64,000 bases of DNA, taken from positions 1-64,000 of the forward strand of contig JBBAVI010000017.1 in assembly GCA_040397785.1 (NCBI GenBank), written 5' to 3'. Origin of the DNA: M3007 sp040397785 (lineage in GTDB: Bacteria; Bacteroidota; Bacteroidia; Chitinophagales; Saprospiraceae). Under the pieces are notes generated by a model. It was not told the origin of the DNA, made no database searches, and worked only from the letters and a program-made list of their open reading frames with translations. This document shows, one piece after another, positions 8,774 through 17,690 of the stretch (positions within the stretch are counted from its first letter, which is position 1; every line of letters starts with the position of its first letter). Position numbers and translations under genes: made by a program.

Positions 8774-11158
8774 TCACTCGCGTTTGTACCAATAATTATT
8801 GCGAACCACCCATTTGGGTTCATCGCGGTACAAATAATAGTCATCACTTTTAATCAGCACTTCATCCATGTAAAAGTTGCCTTTCACGGAACGCGGCTCT
8901 ATGAAAATGCGCACCGTAGAGTTATCGCCCTTTACTTCAAACCCCAGATCGATGAGGCCCCAACCCTGTACAATGGAGCGCAAACTGAAACGCAAACCTT
9001 CGTGCTGGAACCGCAGTTGTTTGCCATCGGTTTGGTCTTTTTCAAAAAACTTGGCCGTCGCGTTGATGTTCATGTCGCGGTCCGACTTCAACCACATGGA
9101 TAAATTATAATGTCCCTTCGGCAAATGCGCGTCGAACACCATAATAGAATCCGAAAATGGCCCCATGTATGCGCCTTTCCCTTGAAAAATCAGATCGGTT
9201 GTAGTAAGCGAGTCGTACGACTGATAGTAAAAATGGCTGTTAGGACGATTTGATGTCCAGGGCTTTTGTGCTGGATACAAAGTTTCTTTCAACATGCTGT
9301 TGTACACGATCCGCGCCAAATGCCGTTGGTAGGCCCGAATACTATCCAGTTCGATGGATAAAATACGCATTTCAGGGCTGTCATACACCAAGGTGGCTTT
9401 TTCGGTCAGATGTGCATAATGGTCTTTCGTTTTTTCCCATTCTTTGGGTTCAATCATGATGGCAACCGGGCGGTTATCTGGAAAATCATCCAAGATGGCG
9501 GGCGCTTCGCAGGCTTCCAGGCTCAGTTGCACCGATTTACTCATCTGTTTCAAGGGCGTTCGACTCAGGTTTACAGCCAAATCGGGTACGCCGGTATGAT
9601 AAGCGGTATAGTACATTTTTTTGTACAGCCAGTAGTTGATGTCCAAAATAAGGTTTTCGGAACCGATATGGTAGTATGGAACGGGCATCAAAGCCTGAAA
9701 CTTGCTAAAATCTACTTTATTGATCCAATGGTCGGGGCTGTTCACGGCAATACTGCGTTTTGCAAAATTGGGCGACAGCGTAAGGGGTTTCATTTGCTGG
9801 AACGTGTACGCTTCAAAGGCAAGCAGTGCTACGGGGCCCAGCGCAATCACCCATTTAAACCAAGGTGCACGCCCCTTGAAACCTTTAAAACGGGTGCTCA
9901 CGTTCCAAAACACATAAAAAGCGATCACATTGATCACATAATAATAGGCCCATACAAAACGCCCCAGTCCACGAAATTGCCGCAATGGCCCCATATATTC
10001 TACCATCCACTCCATACCTTTGATGTCGAACGGAAAGCCCAGTGCAAAAATGAGCAAGAGGGTAGCCGAAAAAAGGATACCATGCAGGAAGTTTTTGTTC
10101 ACCCTGTGGTAGGCTGCTTCCGACCAGTTTTTGCCAAACATGCGGTAGCGGGCAAACAACAGAAAAACGGTAAAGGCCGATGCTACAAACCCAATGTTCT
10201 GTTTGGCTTCAAAATCGAGCCCTTTGATTTTGAAAACATGTTTAGTAAACCATTGGTACACTTGCGATTGTTCATAGGGCATGAAAACGCCTTCGATACG
10301 GCCCACATACGCCAAAAAGCCTTGCGGATACCCCGGACGATCGGGGGTATAATTAGCCCAGTGAATCCAAATATTGAGCAAGGCAAACGGCACGATCACC
10401 ATGATGATTAAATGGCTGATGCGTACCCTGAAATTGCGCAAGGTGGGGTCGAGTATCAATTGGTACACCATATATAACCCCAAAAAAAGTGCACTAATAC
10501 CCAGGTAGTAAAAATGGATTTGCGCGGCGACCCATACCAGCAAGCCAATCAGCAAACTTTGGTATCGCCTGCTGTAACGGGCTTCATAATTGGACAACAA
10601 TAACAGCAACAACGGGATGACCCAGGTATGTGAAAGCCCGTAATGCCCATCAAAACGGTTGTATTGAGGCGATAAAAACACCATTCCGATCGATACCAGG
10701 CCCGCATACCAAACGGGTACATGCAATTTTCGGAACAAAAGGAAAATAATGCCCGCCCCAAAGAGCATGGAAAACAACTGCAAAAAATTGATGATTGCAA
10801 CGGTATTTCCACTGATATCCGAAATGTTATGGTTCCACCATTGCATGGTCATGGCAAAGATCGGCTGCATATCGGTAAACAGGATATGCTCGCCGTTGGG
10901 GTAATTCATGCCACGGTAATGCACATAGGCTGTATCGCGCCCAACATGCCAGGCGGTGGTCATGTTGTTTTTAAAACCGTCGACCGAATCGCCTATCATA
11001 AAATTATTGGGATAGGCGAGCCATGTGCTGTTTTTCGGATAAAGCAGCACCATGGTACACACGAGCACCAACCAAAAGCCCCAAAAAGTATGCGAACGCT
11101 TAGGCCGTGTCAAGTCCTGCAGGCTGTGTTCTATCTGTTGAAAAGGGTGCTTATTCAT
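8774..11158 (-). CDS. Large polytopic membrane protein (possible GT-C glycosyltransferase)
   Basis: A 794-residue integral membrane protein. The N-terminal 450 residues hold about ten or more hydrophobic segments, with a first TM about residues 25-43 followed by a large periplasmic-type loop containing YPNGEHILFTDMQP; the C-terminal 300 residues are soluble and beta-rich. The layout resembles GT-C membrane glycosyltransferases or YfhO-type proteins, but I do not recognise a catalytic motif. A TTG start ten codons upstream would abut the glycosyltransferase stop; ATG at 11158 is preferred. It follows a family 2 glycosyltransferase by 30 bp, supporting a role in lipid-linked sugar transfer. Confidence 0.72.
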   Translation of the reverse strand: MNKHPFQQIEHSLQDLTRPKRSHTFWGFWLVLVCTMVLLYPKNSTWLAYPNNFMIGDSVDGFKNNMTTAWHVGRDTAYVHYRGMNYPNGEHILFTDMQPIFAMTMQWWNHNISDISGNTVAIINFLQLFSMLFGAGIIFLLFRKLHVPVWYAGLVSIGMVFLSPQYNRFDGHYGLSHTWVIPLLLLLLSNYEARYSRRYQSLLIGLLVWVAAQIHFYYLGISALFLGLYMVYQLILDPTLRNFRVRISHLIIMVIVPFALLNIWIHWANYTPDRPGYPQGFLAYVGRIEGVFMPYEQSQVYQWFTKHVFKIKGLDFEAKQNIGFVASAFTVFLLFARYRMFGKNWSEAAYHRVNKNFLHGILFSATLLLIFALGFPFDIKGMEWMVEYMGPLRQFRGLGRFVWAYYYVINVIAFYVFWNVSTRFKGFKGRAPWFKWVIALGPVALLAFEAYTFQQMKPLTLSPNFAKRSIAVNSPDHWINKVDFSKFQALMPVPYYHIGSENLILDINYWLYKKMYYTAYHTGVPDLAVNLSRTPLKQMSKSVQLSLEACEAPAILDDFPDNRPVAIMIEPKEWEKTKDHYAHLTEKATLVYDSPEMRILSIELDSIRAYQRHLARIVYNSMLKETLYPAQKPWTSNRPNSHFYYQSYDSLTTTDLIFQGKGAYMGPFSDSIMVFDAHLPKGHYNLSMWLKSDRDMNINATAKFFEKDQTDGKQLRFQHEGLRFSLRSIVQGWGLIDLGFEVKGDNSTVRIFIEPRSVKGNFYMDEVLIKSDDYYLYRDEPKWVVRNNYWYKRE

Positions 11159-11188
11159 GTGTTCGGGTAGGTGATTGCGTATGCTCAA

Positions 11189-11899
11189 TTATTTAAATAA
11201 CAAACGGATAAAGTTTTTCCCTTCTGCCGCCAGTACTTTCCAACCTACTTTGCTGAACACCACGCCTTCTCGGAGTTCAACCTGCACGGGGGTCACTTTT
11301 ACTCGGTTTTTTGCCAACATCAAAAATTCGAGGTCGAACAAAAAACGATCGATGGTCGTTTCCAAAAACAGGGCCTTCCCGCTGTTGTCGAAGCCTTTCA
11401 GCCCGCATTGCGAATCGTCGATCGGTTGCCGCAATACATGGCGCAACATCCAGCGCAGCGAGCGCGACAATTGCCGTCGGAAGTAAGGCACTTTTTCGTA
11501 ATAACGCGTATCGCGGTTGCCCGCAGCAATACCACCTTGTAAAAGGGTGGTTTCCACAATTTTTCGCATACTTTCGAGGGTGTAGGGAAAATCGGTATCG
11601 GTTACCATATGAAAATCGGCATCCGAAGCCGCCACACCCTGGCGCAAAGCGTATCCTTTACCGCGGTTTTGGGTATAACTAATGACGGTCGATTCCGACA
11701 CAAGGAATTTTAATTTTTCAAAATTAGCCTCGGTCGCATTATTCGGCGAACCATCGTTTACCACAATCAAGCCGGGCGCCGCAGTGAGGCCCTCCAGCAT
11801 ACTACTGAATTGTTTAAAACGCGTTGCAAGTGCTACTTCCCAGTCGGGGGGCGGATTGTAGCAGGGTACAATAATATTGACGCGGGAGCTGCTTTGCAA
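11189..11899 (-). CDS. Family 2 glycosyltransferase (dolichyl-phosphate-mannose synthase-like)
   Basis: A 236-residue GT-A enzyme. VNIIVPCYNPP at residue 7 starts the nucleotide-sugar-binding fold, LIVVNDGSPNN is the second strand, and VTDTDFPY holds the DxD-like metal site. Polyprenyl-phosphate sugar synthases of this type supply lipid-linked sugars to GT-C enzymes, matching the adjacent membrane protein. The start is unusual: an in-frame TGA lies four codons upstream and the only plausible initiator that keeps the first beta strand is TTG at 11899; the next ATG (residue 34) would delete it. Confidence 0.87.
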   Translation of the reverse strand: MQSSSRVNIIVPCYNPPPDWEVALATRFKQFSSMLEGLTAAPGLIVVNDGSPNNATEANFEKLKFLVSESTVISYTQNRGKGYALRQGVAASDADFHMVTDTDFPYTLESMRKIVETTLLQGGIAAGNRDTRYYEKVPYFRRQLSRSLRWMLRHVLRQPIDDSQCGLKGFDNSGKALFLETTIDRFLFDLEFLMLAKNRVKVTPVQVELREGVVFSKVGWKVLAAEGKNFIRLLFK

Positions 11900-12291
11900 A
11901 ATAATAAGATGGGTGGATCGTCAAAGAATGCGCAAAAATAGGAAAACTTCAAGAAGGTGTGCAGATAGAAATTGGGTTGGCCATTTTTGCCGAATTTTCC
12001 GGTCTGTAATGATAAGGCAGCCATTGGCGAAGCACTTTAAGTTTACTATTGCCAACCCCCAAAATCAAAAATTTGACTAATAAAACATTTTTAAACTTTA
12101 AAATATGCCCTTGGCGTTGCGCAAGTAAATTACGCTATGCTCAAACCATAATTTCAACCTTATAGCCCTATCCGTTCCCGTAGCCTATCTGATCCTGTTA
12201 AAAATGTTAAAAAAATTTGCCCCGTCAAATAATTCCCTGACATTACAATTTTGCCCGCAAAACGCGTCCAACATCTAGCTACCCTACACCT
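11900..12291. other. 392-bp divergent intergenic region
   Basis: This gap separates the minus-strand glycosyltransferase from the plus-strand DUF1275 gene. It is A/T-rich, especially at 12060-12110 and 12200-12260. I see no RNA gene, no long inverted repeat and no exact TAnnTTTG box; short frames on both strands look non-coding. It must hold the promoters of both flanking genes. Confidence 0.5.
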
Positions 12292-12990
12292 ATGTACTTT
12301 CAACCCAACATTAAAAAAACAAACCGACGCGCATTTCCGGTCAAAATGCTCTATGCGTTTGTGTATCCTTTTAGTTCGGGTATTGTGATTTATGCAGGAC
12401 TGATGACCTTCTCCGTGGTGGTTACCAATGTAACCGGATTGTTGCCGCAAATTGCCAAGGACCTTTATGAGGGGCAATTAAATACGGCAGGGTCCATTTT
12501 TTTGTGGTTGTTTGCCTTTTTTATGGGCGGTTTTTTTGCAGGTTGGTGTGTTGAGCGCGAAAAACTGCTCAAGTGGCGCTATCTACACCTCCTGCCCCTG
12601 CTTGCGGTTGCCTGCATGTTTGTTATAGTGGCCATTTCAGGCACCAATTCGGACACCCTGCACCCGGTCATCTTTCCCGCGTTGGTGCTCTTTTCCATTG
12701 GTATCCAAAATGCCATGGTGAGCCTGACGACCTCTTCCCTCATCAAAGCCAGCCAAATGACCGGAGTTATCAACGAACTCGGCGTCGATATTGCCGAAAT
12801 ATTTCATTCGGTGGGCGAGCAACGACGCATCATCCAACGTGAGGCCTTGCTCCGCGTAATCGTCATGGTCAGTTTTTTAATGGGTGCCATGTTCAGTGTC
12901 GCCGTGTTCCCAAGTTTGCACACCGCCATTTTCTTTTTTCCCGCTGGCATCATCATCGCCGTTATGTTGCACGATATTTTGCGCTTTTAA
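12292..12990 (+). CDS. YoaK/DUF1275 family membrane protein
   Basis: A 232-residue inner-membrane protein with six or so hydrophobic segments. The spacing of small and polar residues (AGLMTFSVVVTNVTGLLPQI; LIKASQMTGVINELGVDIAE) matches the two repeat halves of DUF1275/YoaK proteins, where the conserved motif contains TGN or TGxxxxLG. The family's function is unknown. ATG at 12292 is the first in the frame. Confidence 0.78.
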   Translation: MYFQPNIKKTNRRAFPVKMLYAFVYPFSSGIVIYAGLMTFSVVVTNVTGLLPQIAKDLYEGQLNTAGSIFLWLFAFFMGGFFAGWCVEREKLLKWRYLHLLPLLAVACMFVIVAISGTNSDTLHPVIFPALVLFSIGIQNAMVSLTTSSLIKASQMTGVINELGVDIAEIFHSVGEQRRIIQREALLRVIVMVSFLMGAMFSVAVFPSLHTAIFFFPAGIIIAVMLHDILRF

Positions 12991-13184
12991 CTGAAAAAGC
13001 CGGTTTTTATACAACTACGACTGCTATTCAAAACTCGTCGCCAATTTGTGCGCATGAATCCATAGTTTTGCAGCTTCCTTTTCCGCACAATTGTCTCAAC
13101 TAAAATTGAGCGCCGTTGTTGGGTGGAAAGGGTCTGACATGTACACAAAAATACTTTTTACGCCACCACTCAATTGATCCACCT

Positions 13185-13499
13185 ATGCAAGATAAAAACA
13201 TCCAACAACCGGCAGTCAACATCGAAATTTCGGAAGAAACGGCAGAAGGCATCTACTCCAACCTGGCGATTATTTCGCATTCCAACGCGGAGTTTGTAGT
13301 CGATTTTATCCGTTTGATGCCCAATGTGCCCAAAGCAAAGGTGAAAGCCCGCATCATTATTACCCCGCAACATGCCAAGCGTTTGTTGTTTGCCTTGAAA
13401 GATAATGTGCAAAAATACGAGCAGCAATTTGGCAAAATTGACGAGCAAGAACAGCAGTTGCCGCCTATGAATTTCAATACGCCGCCCGCGCAAGCCTAA
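13185..13499 (+). CDS. DUF3467 protein
   Basis: A 104-residue soluble protein of the DUF3467 family, which is widespread in Bacteroidota. The core reads YSNLAIISHSNAEFVVDF followed by a segment with VPKAKVKARIIITPQHAKRL. No function is known. An in-frame upstream extension (to 13116) lacks family similarity, so ATG at 13185 is chosen. It may be co-transcribed with the membrane protein 51 bp downstream. Confidence 0.85.
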   Translation: MQDKNIQQPAVNIEISEETAEGIYSNLAIISHSNAEFVVDFIRLMPNVPKAKVKARIIITPQHAKRLLFALKDNVQKYEQQFGKIDEQEQQLPPMNFNTPPAQA

Positions 13500-13550
13500 A
13501 CGCGGCCATTTCCCCTTGATGGGCGCAAGGTTGCTACCGCCCGTATTGCT

Positions 13551-14021
13551 ATGGAAAAACGCTTTTCGTTGTTGCTCGCACTCGAACTACTGTGGTGGGT
13601 TATCACAGCGGGCATTGTACTTATTGTACTTTATCCCATTCATAAAGCCATGAATGTATGGATATTTGAGCGATATAATATATTCTTTGTCGTGACATTG
13701 GTCACCATGACGCGCTATATTTTCCTGCTTAAACATACCTTGATTGCCAAAAGGCAGGTATTCAAAATTGTGATCATGCTTGCCATGTTTCCTTTGGTGT
13801 TTATGCTGGTTGATAACCTGCACAATTTCATGGTATCCATCGAAAACTACACCTGGGATCCTTTAACGGGCCATCTTCCGCCTGCGCAAAAAAAGTCGAT
13901 CGAGTCCTATTTGTGGGTAGAAATGCTTTTTTTCGGCGCTGGCAGCATTTTTACAGCGCCCGTGCTGGCTGTCCGACTCTTTATGTCGGTGTGGCGCACC
14001 CGCAATTATGGCACGGTTTAA
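13551..14021 (+). CDS. Hypothetical four-TM membrane protein
   Basis: A 156-residue protein with four hydrophobic segments at about residues 7-28, 43-62, 70-87 and 124-148. No family was recognised. It sits between DUF3467 and an amidohydrolase gene with short gaps (51 and 18 bp), so an operon is likely. ATG at 13551 gives an immediate basic N-terminus followed by TM1. Confidence 0.75.
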   Translation: MEKRFSLLLALELLWWVITAGIVLIVLYPIHKAMNVWIFERYNIFFVVTLVTMTRYIFLLKHTLIAKRQVFKIVIMLAMFPLVFMLVDNLHNFMVSIENYTWDPLTGHLPPAQKKSIESYLWVEMLFFGAGSIFTAPVLAVRLFMSVWRTRNYGTV

Positions 14022-14039
14022 TAAAAAAAGAACGTGCAT

Positions 14040-15776
14040 ATGCTTAAAATACTGCTCCCTGCCAGTCTGATCTTCTTGTTATTGTGCAATGCCTGTACAC
14101 AAACGGCAGCGCCCAAGGCCACACTCATCCTGTATAACGGCGTGTTTTTCACCGCCGATTCGAGCCAACAAACCCACCATGCCATCGCCATCGTACAGGA
14201 TCGCATTCTTGCGCTTGGCTCTGATGCCGAAATCCAAAAATTGGCCAGCTCAAGCACAGAACAGATCGATTTAAACGGCGCTTTTGTCATGCCCGGTCTC
14301 ATTGAAGGCCATGGACATTTTTCCAGCCTGGGCCGCAGTTTGCAGAACATCAATCTTTTACACACCGAAAGTTGGGCTGCTGTGGTAGCGCAAGTAGCTG
14401 AAAAAGCAAAAAATACCCCCACGGAAACTTGGATAGAAGGTCGTGGCTGGCATCAGGAAAAATGGATCGAATCGCCCGGATTGACGGTGCAGGGTTACCC
14501 TTTCCACGATGCCTTAAGTGCGGTTTCTACCGAACATCCGGTCATTTTATACCACGCAAGTGGACATGCCCTAATCGCAAATGCAAAAGCCTTGGACTTA
14601 GCGGGCATCAGCAGCGAAACGCCCGATCCGCTGGGTGGCCACCTTGTACGCGATGCGTCGGGCCGCCTTACGGGTGTACTGGAGGAAAATGCGATGGATT
14701 TGATCGAACAGCCATACACGGCATGGAAAAACAAACGCCCGGAAGCCGAAAAAATAGCCGCCTTCGAAAAAACCATCGAATTGGCTACCCAACATTGCCT
14801 GCAACAGGGCATTACCTCTTTTCAGGATGCAGGCAGCGATTTTTGGGAACTCGCACAATACAAACGCCTTGCCGAAAACGGTAAATTGGGTGTTCGGCTC
14901 TGGGCCATGATCATGCAGCCGCGTTCCAATGATTTTGATAAACTCCGCAATTTCCCACAAATCGGTATCGGGCAAGGCTTTTTCACCGCCCGCGCTATAA
15001 AAGCATATTTTGACGGCGCACTGGGTTCTTACGGCGCTTGGCTCTTAGCGCCGTATACCGACAAACCGGATACTTACGGCCAAAATACAACCCCGGTCGA
15101 CACCATCCGCGCCCTCGCCGAACAATGTCGCCAGCAGCAGTTGCAGTTTTGTGTGCATGCCATTGGCGACCGTGCCAACCGGGAAGTATTGGATGTATTT
15201 GATGCCTTCTTACCCCAAACTCCGGCTGGAAAAGCCCCTTATGGCGCCACACGCGGCGCGTTACGCTGGCGGGTAGAACATGCGCAACATATTGATTTGC
15301 AAGATATTCCACGGTTTGGGCAACTCGGCGTTATTGCTTCCATGCAAGCGATTCATTGTACCAGTGATGCGCCTTTTGTGGTGAAACGACTTGGACTGGA
15401 GCGGGCGCGATCGGGCGCATACGCGTGGAGGCGCCTGCTCGATGCGGGCGCACGCATGGCCAATGGCACCGATACACCGGTAGAAGAAATTGACCCATTT
15501 GCCTGTCTATATGCTAGCGTAAGCCGTAAAAGGGTGGATAGTGGACTGGAGTTTTTCCCAGAACAGGCCATGCAACGCGCAGAAGCCTTGCGCTCGTACA
15601 CTACCTGGAACGCCTTTGCGGCATTTGAAGAACAGGAAAAAGGCGCGTTGGCCCCAGGTAAATTGGCCGATCTGGTGGTGCTCTCAAACAACCTCCTGAC
15701 CTGCCCGCCAACAGAAATAAGGTCAACTAAAGTGCTCAAAACCATTATTGCCGGGAAAGTAGTGTTTATGCAATAG
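14040..15776 (+). CDS. YtcJ-like amidohydrolase, predicted lipoprotein
   Basis: A 578-residue metal-dependent hydrolase of the amidohydrolase family 3 (YtcJ type). It begins with a lipoprotein signal (PASLIFLLLCNACTQ; the acylated cysteine is either of the two nearby Cys residues). Catalytic landmarks are GLIEGHGHFSSLG (HxH motif), YHASGHALIANAKAL, the lysine region IKAYFDGALGSYG, FCVHAIGDRANREVLD, WRVEHAQHID and MANGTDTPVE. Substrate unknown; family members hydrolyse amides and formamides. A GTG two codons earlier is also possible. The protein would act in the periplasm or at the outer membrane. Confidence 0.88.
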   Translation: MLKILLPASLIFLLLCNACTQTAAPKATLILYNGVFFTADSSQQTHHAIAIVQDRILALGSDAEIQKLASSSTEQIDLNGAFVMPGLIEGHGHFSSLGRSLQNINLLHTESWAAVVAQVAEKAKNTPTETWIEGRGWHQEKWIESPGLTVQGYPFHDALSAVSTEHPVILYHASGHALIANAKALDLAGISSETPDPLGGHLVRDASGRLTGVLEENAMDLIEQPYTAWKNKRPEAEKIAAFEKTIELATQHCLQQGITSFQDAGSDFWELAQYKRLAENGKLGVRLWAMIMQPRSNDFDKLRNFPQIGIGQGFFTARAIKAYFDGALGSYGAWLLAPYTDKPDTYGQNTTPVDTIRALAEQCRQQQLQFCVHAIGDRANREVLDVFDAFLPQTPAGKAPYGATRGALRWRVEHAQHIDLQDIPRFGQLGVIASMQAIHCTSDAPFVVKRLGLERARSGAYAWRRLLDAGARMANGTDTPVEEIDPFACLYASVSRKRVDSGLEFFPEQAMQRAEALRSYTTWNAFAAFEEQEKGALAPGKLADLVVLSNNLLTCPPTEIRSTKVLKTIIAGKVVFMQ

Positions 15777-15871
15777 ATTTTATACCAAAACGTTGCACTT
15801 GTTTAAAAGGAAAATCTACCTTAGCTGGCAATTATTCAACTTTTATATTTTTCACAAAACAATTTTGAAAG

Positions 15872-16540
15872 GTGGAATACGGGAATTTTAAACGGAGAGA
15901 TGGGAATTTTCGGGATCGCGATCGGACGAATGACAATCGTGACCGGGGTGCCGATCGGGGTGGCTTCAATCGTGAGCGGGGTAGCGGTGAGTTCCGCGAT
16001 CGTGGTGGCGACAAAGGCGGCTTCAACCGGGACAAAGGTGGATTTCGTGAGCGCGGTGACTCGCGCGAACGGGGCGAACGCAGTGATCGGGAACCAGAAG
16101 AAAGTGTATTTTCCAAACGGGTGCGCGCTGGCAAACGCCGCACGTACTTCTTTGATGTACGCAAAACTAAAGGTAGCGACTTTTTCATCACCATCACGGA
16201 AAGTACCCGTCGTGAAGATGGTTTCGGCTACAAAAGACACAAAATTTTCCTCTACAAAGAAGATTTTAACCGCTTTGTTGCTTCCCTGACGGAAGTAGTA
16301 AACCATGTTAAAACGGATCTGATGCCCGACTTCGATTACGAAGAATTCGATCGTCGCCAGGCAGAATGGGAAGCACAAAATAAAGACTTCGACGAAGACG
16401 AAGACGGCGGGAATGATGAACCGGCCGACCGTAATGTACCAGAAGTGCGCAATGCACAAGCAGAAGAAAAGGACGAAACCGACGAAACCGACGACAAAAA
16501 ATCGCCCTTCCGCAAAGACGACGACGAAATGTCCTGGTAG
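15872..16540 (+). CDS. PUR family DNA/RNA-binding protein (DUF3276) with charged tails
   Basis: A 222-residue protein with a central PUR domain (about residues 78-148: RTYFFDVRKTKGSDFFITIT...HKIFLYKEDFNRFVASL). PUR-alpha-like bacterial proteins bind single-stranded nucleic acids. It is flanked by an N-terminal tail of about 75 residues made of Arg/Asp/Gly repeats (FRDRD, GGFNRERG, GGFNRDKGGF, RERGDSRERGERSD) and an acidic C-terminal tail (DEDEDGG, DETDETDD). The start is GTG at 15872; no in-frame ATG occurs before the tail. The charged tails look disordered and could drive condensation with RNA; that is inference. Confidence 0.85.
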   Translation: MEYGNFKRRDGNFRDRDRTNDNRDRGADRGGFNRERGSGEFRDRGGDKGGFNRDKGGFRERGDSRERGERSDREPEESVFSKRVRAGKRRTYFFDVRKTKGSDFFITITESTRREDGFGYKRHKIFLYKEDFNRFVASLTEVVNHVKTDLMPDFDYEEFDRRQAEWEAQNKDFDEDEDGGNDEPADRNVPEVRNAQAEEKDETDETDDKKSPFRKDDDEMSW

Positions 16541-16551
16541 TTTTTTTAAGG

Positions 16552-16905
16552 CTAATCTTTATATTCCCAGTCTTCACCCAAACCTTCTACCGGGTGCCAA
16601 TACAGGGATTTAAACTGCACCACTTTATCTTCTTTTATTTCTACACCTTCAGCCTCTAATAATTCCTGCATCAGCGTTGGTGTGGGAAAATGGTGCCGTC
16701 CACTCAGTTCACCCTTCCGGTTTACTACCCGATGCGCAGGCACTCCGTCCTGCGCAAACGAATGATTGAGCGCCCAACCCACCATCCGCGAAGCGCCCAG
16801 TGCCAAAAAATCGGCAATGGCACCATACGTGGTAATGCGCCCCTTGGGTACCGCTCTTACCACCGCATATACCAAATCGAAATAAGTAGGCTGCGCTTTG
16901 TTCAT
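16552..16905 (-). CDS. Alkyltransferase-like (MGMT-family) protein without active Cys
   Basis: A 117-residue protein of the O6-methylguanine-DNA methyltransferase C-terminal (winged-helix) fold. The active-site motif, normally PCHRV, reads PAHRVVN, so the alkyl-accepting cysteine is alanine. This marks an alkyltransferase-like (ATL) protein, which binds O6-alkylguanine and hands the lesion to nucleotide excision repair. Other landmarks are VPKGRITTYGAIA and ALNHSF (nucleotide-flipping region). Its ATG overlaps the rsmA stop codon by four bases (ATGA), so the two are translationally coupled. Confidence 0.9.
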   Translation of the reverse strand: MNKAQPTYFDLVYAVVRAVPKGRITTYGAIADFLALGASRMVGWALNHSFAQDGVPAHRVVNRKGELSGRHHFPTPTLMQELLEAEGVEIKEDKVVQFKSLYWHPVEGLGEDWEYKD

Positions 16906-17672
16906 ATCGGCTTGATCAAATTGGCCAAACGCACATATTCCTCCCAACCAAGGGTTTCTGGCCTTTTTTCATAAAATGGATCGCTCATCAAAACCTCCTG
17001 GGCGATAAAGGGCTTCAGGGTATTGCGCAGCATTTTTCTGCGCTGGTTAAATGCCGTTTTTACGACCCGCCGAAACACGGCTTCATCACAACCCAATTCA
17101 AAATTGTCTTTACGGGTTAAGCGGATCACCGCCGATTGTACCTTGGGTGGCGGATTGAACGAACCGGGCGCTACCGAAAACAAATATTCTACCTTGTAAA
17201 ACGCCTGCATCAATACACTGGTGATGCCGTACACTTTTCCACCTTCTTTGGACACTACCCGATCGGCCACCTCTTTTTGAAACATCCCCACCATTTCCGG
17301 GATCAAGCCGCGGTAATCGAGCATTTTAAACAAAATCTGCGTCGAAATATTATAAGGAAAATTGCCGATCAAACAAAAAGGATCTTGCGCAAACACCGTT
17401 GTCGGGTCAAAATCCAGGAAATCCTTCAAAATTAAACGCGGCGTGAGACCGGGATAGTTTTTATGCAAATATTCCACCATGTCTCGGTCGGCCTCCACCG
17501 CATAGGTCTCATAATCGGTGTGGGCCAATAAATGTTTGGTCAACATACCCATCCCCGGACCAACCTCCAACACCCGGCCACATTCGCCAGTGCGTTGCAA
17601 ACTGTCGGCAATGCGCAAAGCAATGTGGTCATCTTTAAGAAAATGCTGTCCGTACGATTTTTTAGCTTGCAT
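16902..17672 (-). CDS. rsmA: 16S rRNA dimethyladenosine transferase RsmA/KsgA
   Basis: A 256-residue S-adenosylmethionine-dependent methyltransferase that dimethylates two adjacent adenines in helix 45 of 16S rRNA. Visible motifs: SYGQHFLKD near the N-terminus, LEVGPGMGMLTKHLL (SAM motif I), and GNFPYNIST (motif IV, NFPY). The C-terminal helical domain ends normally. It is followed, with a four-base overlap, by the alkyltransferase-like gene. Confidence 0.95.
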   Translation of the reverse strand: MQAKKSYGQHFLKDDHIALRIADSLQRTGECGRVLEVGPGMGMLTKHLLAHTDYETYAVEADRDMVEYLHKNYPGLTPRLILKDFLDFDPTTVFAQDPFCLIGNFPYNISTQILFKMLDYRGLIPEMVGMFQKEVADRVVSKEGGKVYGITSVLMQAFYKVEYLFSVAPGSFNPPPKVQSAVIRLTRKDNFELGCDEAVFRRVVKTAFNQRRKMLRNTLKPFIAQEVLMSDPFYEKRPETLGWEEYVRLANLIKPI

Positions 17673-17690
17673 ACCTGGTATTTTAGGAAG

